48,698 nt of DNA, from NCBI GenBank assembly GCA_018268415.1, contig JAFDWO010000028.1, forward strand, positions 1-48,698, given 5' to 3'. The position numbers and the translations under genes were made by a program. The stretch's first letter is position 1, and every line of letters starts with the position of its first letter. This DNA comes from Actinomycetota bacterium. GTDB lineage: Bacteria; Actinomycetota; Thermoleophilia; Solirubrobacterales; 70-9. Positions 41,851-48,698 of this stretch are shown here, in pieces. The notes below the pieces were generated by a model that saw only the letters and a list, made by a program, of their open reading frames with translations, was not told the DNA's origin and did no database searches.

Positions 41851-42543
41851 ATGGTCAAGTTGATCGCCCTGCTGGTGAAGCGGGAGGGACTGACCGATGT
41901 CGAGTTCCATCGCCACTGGCGTTATAACCACGGCCCGCTGGCGGCGAAGATCACGTCGATGGAGGCGTACTGCCAGTGTCACCTGGTGCCGCGCCCGCCC
42001 GCCGACCTATCGATCGCCGACACCTTCGGCGGCACCGCCGAAGTGTGGTGGGAGGACCTGGACGCCGCCGCCCGCCTCGCGACCGACCCGGAGTACACCG
42101 AGCACGCCGAGCCCGACGAGCCCCTCTTCATCGACATGGACCGGATGATCTTCATGACCGTGAAGGAGCAGGAGGTGCTCGGCTCACGCCCGGCGAAGGC
42201 CGACGGGGGGCTGAAGGTGATCCACCTGGTGACCCGCGCCGAGGGCACCGACCCGGACGAGTTCCGCGCCCGGTTCGAGGCCGCCGACGAGGCCGCCGCG
42301 GCGGCCGAGCTGAAGATGTCGCGCTTCGTCCGCACCTGCTGCGTGCCCGAGGCCTACACCGTCAAACCCCCGGCGTTCGACGCCACCCGGGAGATGTGGT
42401 GGCCCGACGAATGGGCCTTCGCCGCCGCCCGCGAGAACGCCGCCGAGGCCTGGCAAAGCCTGGTCGAGACGCCCTTCGCCGACGCGTCGCGTAGCCACTT
42501 CCTGGTGACGATCGAGAACCGGGTGGTGTGGTTCGGCCAGTAG
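41851..42543 (+). CDS. EthD domain-containing protein, tandem
   Basis: A 230-residue protein of the dimeric alpha-beta barrel fold. The first EthD-like domain (residues 1-110: VKLIALLVKREGLTDVEFHRHWRYNHGPLAAKI...YCQCHLV) has the family's FHxHWxxxHGPL signature. A second, weaker domain (about 120-230: LKVIHLVTRAEGTDPDEFRARFEAADEAAAAA) lacks the HW...H residues. EthD itself is needed for cytochrome P450 ether cleavage, but most members have no proven reaction. GAGAGGAG precedes the ATG. It is the last gene of the transporter operon. Confidence 0.86.
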   Translation: MVKLIALLVKREGLTDVEFHRHWRYNHGPLAAKITSMEAYCQCHLVPRPPADLSIADTFGGTAEVWWEDLDAAARLATDPEYTEHAEPDEPLFIDMDRMIFMTVKEQEVLGSRPAKADGGLKVIHLVTRAEGTDPDEFRARFEAADEAAAAAELKMSRFVRTCCVPEAYTVKPPAFDATREMWWPDEWAFAAARENAAEAWQSLVETPFADASRSHFLVTIENRVVWFGQ

Positions 42544-42559
42544 GCCCGGCGGCGGCTCC

Positions 42560-43687
42560 TCAGGCGGCGGCCGGGTCGAGGACCGCCTTGATCTCCGCGA
42601 AGGAGGCCATGCGCCGCAGCGCTGTGGTCGCCTCGGCGAGGCCGTAGGTGTCGCCGAGGAGCAGGTCCCAGTCGAAGCGATCGGTGTGCAGTCGCAGGAA
42701 CTCGAGCGCGTGGTAGTAGGAGTCGATCGAGGCGCCGAGGCTGCCGAAGATGGCGAGGTTCTTCTGCGTGATGCGCTGGGCGAGCAGCGGCTGCTCGGGG
42801 CCGCCGAGGCTGCCGGCGATCACGTAACGGCCGTTGGCGGCGACCATGTCGATTCCCTCGACCACCGCACCAGGGCCGCCGGAGAACTCGCCGACCACGG
42901 TGGCGCCGCGGCCCTCGGTCTCCTCTTTCACCCGCGCGACCCGCTCCTCGCGGCTCGGGTGCTCGTCGATCGAGATCGTCACGTCGGCGCCCCAGGCGCG
43001 CGCCACCTCGAGCCGCGCCGCGGGCGCACCGACGACGATCAGCCTGCGGGGGCTGTGGCTCGCCGCCACGGCGGTGGCGAAGAGGCCGACCGGCCCGGCG
43101 CCCTGGATCACGACCGTGTCGGTGAAGTCGATGCCGCCGAGCCGGCCGAGCGCCGGGATCGCCGTCCGCAGGGCGCAGCTCGCCGCCGCGGCCAGGGCGC
43201 TGTCGACCTCGTCGGGCACGCGCAGCCGGCCGGAGCGCGGCCAGACGTAGGAGTACTCGCCGAAGCCACCGTGGAAGTGGGGCTCCCTGGTCGCCGGGAT
43301 CAGGAAGCCGATGGTCCGGTGTGCGCACAGCGACGGGTTGCGTTCGACCGAGCACTGGTAGCAGTGGTTGCAGGGCTCGTGCTCCCAGACGACCCGGTCG
43401 CCCGTGCGCAGCGGCCGGTCGATCGAGTCGACCTCGGCGCCCGCGCCGAAGGCGACCACCCGGCCGACGATCTCGTGGCCGAGGATGACCGGCGGCTCGA
43501 TGCCGAAGTCGGCGGCGAAGGCGCCGTCCCAGACGTGCACGTCGGAGCCGCAGATCGTCGTCTTGTCGACCGCGACCAGGAGCGCCCCGGGCGGCGGTGC
43601 CAGGACCGGGAGCTCCTGGATCTCGAGGGGCTCGTTCCAGGCGGTGACGACCGCCGCGCGGCCAGATTCAGGCAGCTTCGGACTCAC
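42560..43687 (-). CDS. Zinc-dependent alcohol dehydrogenase (MDR family)
   Basis: A medium-chain dehydrogenase/reductase of 375 residues. The catalytic zinc ligands are Cys46 (TICGSDVH) and His71 with Glu72 (GHEIVGRV). The structural zinc loop is Cys106, Cys109, Cys112 and Cys121 (EPCNHCYQC...LC). The cofactor motif is VIQGAGPVGLFATAVA. The GTG start has AAGGAG seven bases upstream. The gene interrupts the transporter cluster on the opposite strand, converging on the EthD gene (16-bp gap) and diverging from the binding-protein gene. It probably oxidises an alcohol to the aldehyde used by one of the aldehyde dehydrogenases. Confidence 0.92.
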   Translation of the reverse strand: MSPKLPESGRAAVVTAWNEPLEIQELPVLAPPPGALLVAVDKTTICGSDVHVWDGAFAADFGIEPPVILGHEIVGRVVAFGAGAEVDSIDRPLRTGDRVVWEHEPCNHCYQCSVERNPSLCAHRTIGFLIPATREPHFHGGFGEYSYVWPRSGRLRVPDEVDSALAAAASCALRTAIPALGRLGGIDFTDTVVIQGAGPVGLFATAVAASHSPRRLIVVGAPAARLEVARAWGADVTISIDEHPSREERVARVKEETEGRGATVVGEFSGGPGAVVEGIDMVAANGRYVIAGSLGGPEQPLLAQRITQKNLAIFGSLGASIDSYYHALEFLRLHTDRFDWDLLLGDTYGLAEATTALRRMASFAEIKAVLDPAAA

Positions 43688-43750
43688 TCTGTCTCTCCTT
43701 TACCAGTCGGTGCTTGCGCCCGCCATCAAAAAGATAATTCATCAGAACAA

Positions 43751-43779
43751 TTGCGATTATCGTCAGGAGCGTCTATATT
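43751..43779 (+). promoter_or_regulatory. Promoter of the substrate-binding protein gene
   Basis: TTGCGA (43751-43756), 17 bases, and TATATT (43774-43779) make a well-spaced sigma-70-like promoter about 100 bp before the lipoprotein start. The -35 part lies in TTGCGATTATCGTC, a relative of the element at 40034. Confidence 0.6.
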
Positions 43780-43882
43780 CGGCCCGGGGATGGTCGCCGC
43801 CCTGAGTGGCGGCCGCGGGAGACGCCCAATCCGATGGGTTCCAGGTGGGACTCGGCAACGTCTGAGGAGGAGAAAGAAATCG

Positions 43883-45076
43883 ATGGGGAAGTTGGCGAAT
43901 TGGAGGCTGTTGGTTGCGCTGATGGCGATCGTCGCCGCGGGACTGTTGGTCACGGCCTGCGGGGGAGGGTCGAGCAGCTCGACTGAATCGACCACGGCGG
44001 CCGCCGAAGAAGAAGGCGAAGGCGCGACCGAAGACGCTGCGTCCACCGAAGGCGAAGCAGCGGGTGCGGAAATCGTCCCGGCCCCGCCGACGGAACCGAT
44101 CAACGAGTTTCCGGTGACCGAGCCGATCAAGGAAAAGCCGCCGGCGAAGCAGAACGTGATCTGGCTCGCCTGCTCCTTGCCGAGCTGCCAGGGTGACCTC
44201 AGCCTGGGTTACAAGAACGCGGCGGCCGCGCTCGGCTGGGGCTTCGAACAGATCAACTACAACCCGCTGAAGGCAGCCGAAGGCGTGCAGACCGCGCTGA
44301 ACAAGAATCCTGACTCGATCTTCATCACCGGGATCCCGCCGGCGGCGTTCGAAGCCCAGGCGAAGGAAGCGATCAAGAAGGAAATCCCGATCTTCTCGGG
44401 CTTCGACCTGACCGCGCCCGAACCGACCAAAAACGGGATCTATTACCAGTACCTCAATGCGAACGGTTACGGCAACGAGGCGAAGAAGATGTCCGACTGG
44501 GTGATCAACGACTCGGCCGGGAAAGCCCACGTGCTGACCGTGGTGGTCGAAGAATATCCGATCCTCGTGTCCGAGGTGGAATCGATCGAAGCTGCGTACA
44601 GTGAAGGTTGCCCCGAATGTACGTTGGAAAAACTCGCCGTCACGGTGGAAGACGTGGAAGGTGGGAAAGTGCCGGCGAAAGTCGCCGCCTACATCCAGTC
44701 GCATCCGGAAATCAACTACATCCAGTTCACTTTCGGTGACCTTCTGCCTGGTGTCGAAGCGGCGCTGCAGTCGGCCGGGATCGAAGGGGTCAAGTTCACC
44801 GGGGTGCAGTCGAACCCGACGATCGTGAAGGAAATCACCGAAGGCAAGGTCGCCGCCTGGACGGCCCAGCCCCAGCAGTTCCAGGGCTGGATCTCCACCG
44901 ACGCGGCGATTCGCGTCGCCCAGGGCCTCCCGCTCACCGGGTACGAGAAATCGGGCGAAATCCCGACCTGGGTCATCGACTCCAAGCCGGCCGCCGAACA
45001 GGTCCTCAAGGAAGGCGGCGAATGGCCGGGACCGGCCGGGTTCGAGGAAAAGTTCGAAAAGCTCTGGGGCCTCTAG
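43883..45076 (+). CDS. ABC transporter substrate-binding lipoprotein (Peripla_BP_4 type)
   Basis: The extracellular binding protein of the CUT2-type importer, 397 residues. It has a lipoprotein signal peptide (NWRLLVALMAIVAAGLLVTAC) with the lipobox ending at Cys26, then an acidic, low-complexity linker (about residues 30-65, rich in Glu, Ala, Thr). A two-lobed binding fold starts at NVIWLACSLPSCQGDLSLGYKNAAAALGW; VQTALNKNPDSIFITGIPP is the family's usual repeat. I use ATG 43883 because the signal peptide begins there; the frame is open further upstream. Glu is written mostly GAA here, whereas neighbours use GAG, a sign of selection for high expression or of a different history. A strong terminator follows. 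Confidence 0.91.
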   Translation: MGKLANWRLLVALMAIVAAGLLVTACGGGSSSSTESTTAAAEEEGEGATEDAASTEGEAAGAEIVPAPPTEPINEFPVTEPIKEKPPAKQNVIWLACSLPSCQGDLSLGYKNAAAALGWGFEQINYNPLKAAEGVQTALNKNPDSIFITGIPPAAFEAQAKEAIKKEIPIFSGFDLTAPEPTKNGIYYQYLNANGYGNEAKKMSDWVINDSAGKAHVLTVVVEEYPILVSEVESIEAAYSEGCPECTLEKLAVTVEDVEGGKVPAKVAAYIQSHPEINYIQFTFGDLLPGVEAALQSAGIEGVKFTGVQSNPTIVKEITEGKVAAWTAQPQQFQGWISTDAAIRVAQGLPLTGYEKSGEIPTWVIDSKPAAEQVLKEGGEWPGPAGFEEKFEKLWGL

Positions 45077-45137
45077 GCCGCCAGAAACCGGCCGGCGGAG
45101 CCGTCGCGGCATCCGTCGTCCGGCCCCCAACGCGAAC

Positions 45138-45170
45138 CGAGGAGCGGATGTCGGCGACATCCGCTCCTCG
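45138..45170 (+). terminator. Factor-independent terminator
   Basis: The 15-base arms 45138-45152 and 45156-45170 are perfect complements around the loop GGC, and the T-rich TTCGTTTCC follows. It is the best classical terminator of the window and ends the binding-protein mRNA. Confidence 0.8.
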
Positions 45171-45186
45171 TTCGTTTCCGTCCTTA

Positions 45187-45209
45187 CAATTTCTCACTAT
45201 GATTAGACC
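45187..45209 (+). promoter_or_regulatory. Promoter of the last operon, shared element
   Basis: CTCACTATGATTAGACC contains TATGAT (45198-45203) as a -10 box. Read on the minus strand it is TCTAATCATAGT, alignable with the GCTAACTATAAC element of 26628-26651. TTTCCG at 45175-45180 occupies the -35 position with 17-bp spacing, as it does (18 bp) at 38372. Confidence 0.5.
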
Positions 45210-45236
45210 GATTTGAATTCGGGAGAGGGAGTAGAC

Positions 45237-46874
45237 ATGACGCGCGCCGCAAGCTCAGAAGATCCGGTCATCGTCGTCGGGGCGGGCCTCTCGGGCCTCG
45301 CCACCGCGATCGGCGTCGCCGAGAACGGCCGCCGGGCGGTCGTCCTCGAGGCCGACGAGCTGGTCGGCGGGGCCGCCGCCTACTCGGGCGGCCAGGTCTG
45401 GATCGGCGCCAACCACATCGCCGAGGCGGAAGGGTTGGGCGACGACCCGGCGCGGGTCGAGGCCTATGTGCGCGGCATCGCCCACCACGACCCCGAGCTG
45501 CTCGACGAGGAAGCGATGCTCCGCTGGCTCGGCACGATGGTCGCGGCGGCGCGCTACTGGGAAGAGGTCGGCGCGATCGAGTGGACCGTCATCCCGGGCC
45601 TCACCGATTACCACTCGGAGGCGGAAGGAGCCTTCGGCGTCGGGCGCTATCTCACCAACCGGCCGATCGACGGCCGCGAGCTCGGCGAGTGGCAGGCGAA
45701 ACTGCGCCGCAGCCCGCACTTCCCGGTCGGCGTCTCCTATGACCGGATCGCCGCGGTCGGGCGCCGCCAGGCCTCGCTGGAGCAGGAGGACGACGGCACT
45801 GATCCGCTTACCTTCGGTACCGGCGTCGTCGCGATGTTCCTGCGCAAGGCGATCGCCGAGGACCGGGTCGAGATCCTCCCCGGCCACCGCGTGGTCGAGC
45901 TGCTGCAGGATGACGACGGCGCCGTCGCCGGCGCGGTCGCCGAGACGTCCGGCGGCCGGGTCGAGTTCCACGGTCCGGTCGTGCTGGCGACGAGCTCCTA
46001 CGACTGGAACCAGGACCTGGTCGAAGAGCTACTCGGGATCGACGCCGAGAACTTCGGCAGCGTCGCGCCGAAATCGATCCGCGGCGATGGCATCGCACTC
46101 GCCCGCAGCGTCGGCGGTGACATTGGTCGCATCCCCGGCACGCGGGTGCCGATGCTCCCCGGCTGGCCCGCCGACAACGAGCCCGGCTTCACCTACGGGC
46201 CGGAGTACGCGCTCCCGGGCGCGATCATCGTCGACGAGGCTGGCAAGCGCTTCTGTGACGACTCGTACTACATCTCGTTGATCGAGCGGGCGCTCGATCC
46301 GGAGGACCCGCACCTGCCCTGCTTCATGGTCTTCGACGAGCGCCACCACCGCACCTACGGGCTCGGCACCACGCCTCCCGGTGGCGAGTACGACCGCGGC
46401 CTGGTCTCCAGCGCCGACACGCTCGCGGAGCTGGGGGAGAAGCTGGGGATCGACGGCGCGCAGCTGGAGCGGACCGTGGCCCGCTTCAACGAGCACGCCG
46501 ACGATGGCGAGGACCCCGATTTCGGCCGCGGCAGCGTGCCCTTCGTTCGCACTTACGCCGGCGATCCGTCGCACAAGCCCAACGCGCTGCTCGGCTCGCT
46601 CTCGGAGGGCCCCTTCCACGGCATGCGCCTGCACATCGTCGGCACCGGGATCGGCTCCAGCGGTGTCCACATCGACGGCGACGGGCACGTCCTCGACGGT
46701 GACGGTGCCGTGATCGACGGCCTCTACGCGGTCGGGGCCTGCGCCGCGCTGCTCTCGTCGGGCACCGGCTACAACAGCGGCTTCGCGCTGGGGCGCGGGC
46801 TCACCCTCGCCTACCTCGCCGCGCACGAGCTGGCCGGGTCGCCGATCGCCCCCACGCCGTCGCCCGCCGGCTGA
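45237..46874 (+). CDS. FAD-dependent oxidoreductase, KstD-like (third copy)
   Basis: A FAD_binding_2 family flavoprotein of 545 residues. VIVVGAGLSGLATAIGVAENGRRAVVLEADELVGGAAAYSGGQVWIGAN is the dinucleotide fold (Gly15, Gly17, Gly20) with the KstD-type GGxxAxSGG-W loop. Near the C-terminus GLYAVGACAALLSSGTGYNSGFALGRGLTLAYLAAHEL forms the FAD contact, with SGTGYNSG typical of 3-ketosteroid dehydrogenase-like enzymes. I start at ATG 45237 with GGGAGAGGGAG upstream; a TTG eight codons earlier is less likely. It heads an operon with a CoA-transferase and a thiolase. Confidence 0.89.
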   Translation: MTRAASSEDPVIVVGAGLSGLATAIGVAENGRRAVVLEADELVGGAAAYSGGQVWIGANHIAEAEGLGDDPARVEAYVRGIAHHDPELLDEEAMLRWLGTMVAAARYWEEVGAIEWTVIPGLTDYHSEAEGAFGVGRYLTNRPIDGRELGEWQAKLRRSPHFPVGVSYDRIAAVGRRQASLEQEDDGTDPLTFGTGVVAMFLRKAIAEDRVEILPGHRVVELLQDDDGAVAGAVAETSGGRVEFHGPVVLATSSYDWNQDLVEELLGIDAENFGSVAPKSIRGDGIALARSVGGDIGRIPGTRVPMLPGWPADNEPGFTYGPEYALPGAIIVDEAGKRFCDDSYYISLIERALDPEDPHLPCFMVFDERHHRTYGLGTTPPGGEYDRGLVSSADTLAELGEKLGIDGAQLERTVARFNEHADDGEDPDFGRGSVPFVRTYAGDPSHKPNALLGSLSEGPFHGMRLHIVGTGIGSSGVHIDGDGHVLDGDGAVIDGLYAVGACAALLSSGTGYNSGFALGRGLTLAYLAAHELAGSPIAPTPSPAG

Positions 46875-46883
46875 GGGGCAGCC

Positions 46884-48095
46884 GTGTCGTCCGCAGAGCC
46901 CTCGTTTCGCGTCGTCGATTTCTCCACCCACCTCTCCGGGCCGCTGTCCACCCACCTGCTCACCGAGTTGGGGGCAGACGTGGTGAAGGTCGAGCACCAT
47001 CGGGTCGGTGACGGCAACCGCTGGGACGGGGAGCTGATCGAGGGCGTCGGGGTCTTTCACCTGGCGCTCAACTCGGGTGCCCGCTCGCTTGCCGTCAACA
47101 GCCACTCGCCCGACTGGCCGAAGGTGATCGAGGCGGCGGCGAAGTGGGCCGACGTGGTCGTGGTCGGCACCCGGCCCGCCGACGCGAAGCGCCGCGGCAT
47201 GGACTTCGAGACGATGAAGGCGGCCAACCCGGACCTCATCTACGTCGCCGTCTCCGGCTTCGGCGACCGCGGGCCGTGGCGCGACTACACCGCCCACGGG
47301 CAGACGATCGACACCTTCGCCGGGCTGGTGGCGATCGAAGACGGCGAGGTCCAGCCGCGCACCCGCAGCGGCTTCCGCAGCACCGGCACGGTCGCCGCCT
47401 CGCTCTTCGCCGCGCTCGGGGCGCTGGCGGCGCTGCACCGGCGTGATGCCGGCTACGGGAAAGCGCAGTACGTCAGCGTCTCCCTCTGGCAGTCGGCGAT
47501 GTGGTGGAGCTGGCGTGACCTGACCACGCTTGCCAACGTCGGCCACCGCTGGCTCGAGTACGGCGACCTCGGCTCGCGTTACAGCCTCTACAAGACCAAG
47601 GACGACCGGGTGCTGCTGCTGGCGCCGGCCGAGCGCCACTTCTGGCTCAAGTTCTGCGATGTCCTCGACCTGCCCGATTCCTACCGTGATTTCGGCGACT
47701 GGTCGGGGGGGATGTGTCACGGCAAAGGGCCCGATTTCGACCACGAGCGAGTGAAGATCGCCGAGATCATCGCCACGCGGACCCTCGACGAGTGGGTGCC
47801 GGAGCTGGAAGCGATCGAGGTCCCGTTCGCCCCGCTGCTGACGCTCGACGAGGCGATGGAAAGCGAGCACGCCGCGGTCAACGGCCTCCTGCGGGCGACC
47901 AGCGTCGGCGGCAAGGAGATGCGGATCGCGGCGACCCCGGTCCGCTTCGCCGACGACGACCAGCCCGAGGGCCGGCTCGGCCCGCTGTCGCCGCCGCCGG
48001 AGCTGGGCGAGCACAGCGAGGAGGTCCTCGCCGAGCTCGGGCTGGCGCCCGAGGTGACCGCCGACTCGGTGCGCAGCGAGCCGGCGCGCGACTGA
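46884..48095 (+). CDS. CaiB/BaiF-family CoA-transferase homologue lacking the usual nucleophile (fourth copy)
   Basis: A 403-residue member of the family III CoA-transferase fold. VVDFSTHLSGPLSTHLLTELGADVVKVEHHRVGDGNRWD is the N-terminal domain, and YGKAQYVSVSLWQSAMWWSW the later family motif. The segment expected to carry the catalytic aspartate reads FRSTGTVAASLFAAL, so Thr169 stands where the third copy in this window has Asp163 (AAGDLSAAMFVAL). The protein may be an inactive partner, use another residue, or have a changed reaction. The GTG start has GGGGCAG upstream. The last residues of the family, LGEHSEEVLAELGL, are intact. Confidence 0.87.
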   Translation: MSSAEPSFRVVDFSTHLSGPLSTHLLTELGADVVKVEHHRVGDGNRWDGELIEGVGVFHLALNSGARSLAVNSHSPDWPKVIEAAAKWADVVVVGTRPADAKRRGMDFETMKAANPDLIYVAVSGFGDRGPWRDYTAHGQTIDTFAGLVAIEDGEVQPRTRSGFRSTGTVAASLFAALGALAALHRRDAGYGKAQYVSVSLWQSAMWWSWRDLTTLANVGHRWLEYGDLGSRYSLYKTKDDRVLLLAPAERHFWLKFCDVLDLPDSYRDFGDWSGGMCHGKGPDFDHERVKIAEIIATRTLDEWVPELEAIEVPFAPLLTLDEAMESEHAAVNGLLRATSVGGKEMRIAATPVRFADDDQPEGRLGPLSPPPELGEHSEEVLAELGLAPEVTADSVRSEPARD

Positions 48096-48120
48096 ACCTG
48101 TCAAGAGAACGGAGGGTCCG

Positions 48121-48698
48121 ATGAACGACGAACGCAAGCTCGGCGGCCGCGAGGCGGTCATCGTGGAGGCGGTCCGTACCCCGATCGGCCGCGGCCACCC
48201 CGAGAAGGGCTACTACCGCGACCTCCACCCCTCCAACCTGCTGGCGCGGACCTACGCCGAGCTGATCTCCCGCGCGGGCATCGACCCCGCCGAGGTCGGC
48301 GACGTGCTCTGCGGCTGCGCCCAACAGCTCGGCCCCCAGCAGCTGAACATCGGCCGCAATGCCTGGCTCGAGGCGGGCCTCCCGGCAGAGGTCCCGGCGA
48401 CCACGATCGACCGCCAGTGTGGCTCCGCCCAGCAGGCGGTCAACTTCGCCGCGGCGCTGATCGGGACCGGTGCCCACGACGTGGTCGTCGCGGGTGGGGT
48501 GGAGTCGATGAGCCACGTCTCGTTCGCCGACGGCTTCGAGGTGATGGCCGAGCATGGTCAGGCCTTCTCCCCCGAGCTCCTGGAGCGCTACGACCTGGTC
48601 AACCAGGGCATCTCCGCCGAGCTGATCGCCGAGCGCTGGGAGATCCCCCGCCGCGAGCTCGACGAGCTCGGCCTGCGCTCCCAGCAGCTGGCGAGACG
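48121..48698 (+). CDS. Thiolase family protein, partial (cut by the window edge)
   Basis: The first 192 codons of a classical thiolase, open to the right edge. VIVEAVRTPIGRG is the N-terminal strand and loop, Cys100 in TIDRQCGSAQQAVNFAA the acyl-accepting nucleophile, and VVAGGVESMSHV the next conserved motif. The family cleaves or forms 3-ketoacyl-CoA; FadA5/FadA6-type steroid thiolases look alike at this end. The ATG has ACGGAGGG before it and lies 25 bp after the CoA-transferase stop, so it belongs to the operon starting at 45237. It is unlike the SCP-x-type thiolase at 9813, so the region has two thiolase types. Confidence 0.9.
   Translation, partial: MNDERKLGGREAVIVEAVRTPIGRGHPEKGYYRDLHPSNLLARTYAELISRAGIDPAEVGDVLCGCAQQLGPQQLNIGRNAWLEAGLPAEVPATTIDRQCGSAQQAVNFAAALIGTGAHDVVVAGGVESMSHVSFADGFEVMAEHGQAFSPELLERYDLVNQGISAELIAERWEIPRRELDELGLRSQQLAR

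Overview
The window is about 48.7 kb of very GC-rich DNA. Its genes are compact, often overlap by 4 bp (ATGA or GTGA), and frequently start with GTG. The gene content (stacks of CaiB/BaiF CoA-transferases, acyl-CoA dehydrogenases, KstD-like flavoproteins, HyuA/HyuB pairs, SnoaL/NTF2-fold proteins, DUF35 plus thiolase, EthD) fits a soil actinomycete, perhaps of the Thermoleophilia/Solirubrobacterales type. That taxonomic placement is inference, because no rRNA or tRNA gene is present.

Layout. 1-1214 carries no convincing gene. It is a GC-rich repeat region with several large inverted repeats and two tandem duplications. 1215-5469 holds four unrelated-looking minus-strand genes: an MFS exporter behind a perfect palindromic operator, a small secreted protein, an ECF sigma factor with a SnoaL-like tail, and an aldo/keto reductase. 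From 5612 to the right edge lies a dense catabolic supercluster: HyuA-HyuB-ABM monooxygenase (5612-9785); a minus-strand acyl-CoA dehydrogenase operon ending in a DUF35/thiolase pair (9813-14898) with an APH-like kinase behind it; an SDR; a flavoprotein-HyuA-HyuB-zinc-ribbon operon (16962-23024); an NTF2-fold protein and an aldehyde dehydrogenase that diverge; a CoA-transferase diverging from an amidohydrolase-Rieske-amidohydrolase operon; a FadR-type GntR regulator with a CMD-family protein; an operon of aldehyde dehydrogenase, flavoprotein, tandem SnoaL protein, two CoA-transferases and an LLM flavin enzyme (30653-37570); an SDR; a CUT2-type ABC transporter (ATPase, permease and, further on, a lipoprotein) mixed with NTF2, EthD and zinc-alcohol-dehydrogenase genes; and a last operon of flavoprotein, CoA-transferase and a thiolase that runs off the edge.

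How the genes may work together (inference). The transporter imports a poorly known organic compound. CoA-transferases activate acids. Flavoprotein and acyl-CoA dehydrogenases desaturate. SDRs, zinc alcohol dehydrogenase and aldehyde dehydrogenases oxidise alcohols and aldehydes. HyuAB complexes carry out ATP-dependent carboxylation or amide/lactam opening. Thiolase/DUF35 cleaves the chain. The set resembles steroid, terpenoid or alicyclic degradation but matches no pathway I can name. The substrate is unknown.

Regulation. Most transcription units of the supercluster have a short AT-rich, partly palindromic element at their promoters (core TTAT-C/G-ATAA or GCTAAC-ATC). A related element lies over the start codon of the single FadR/GntR regulator at 29326, which suggests one regulon. 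Convergent gene ends carry dispersed hairpin repeats that probably act as two-way terminators.
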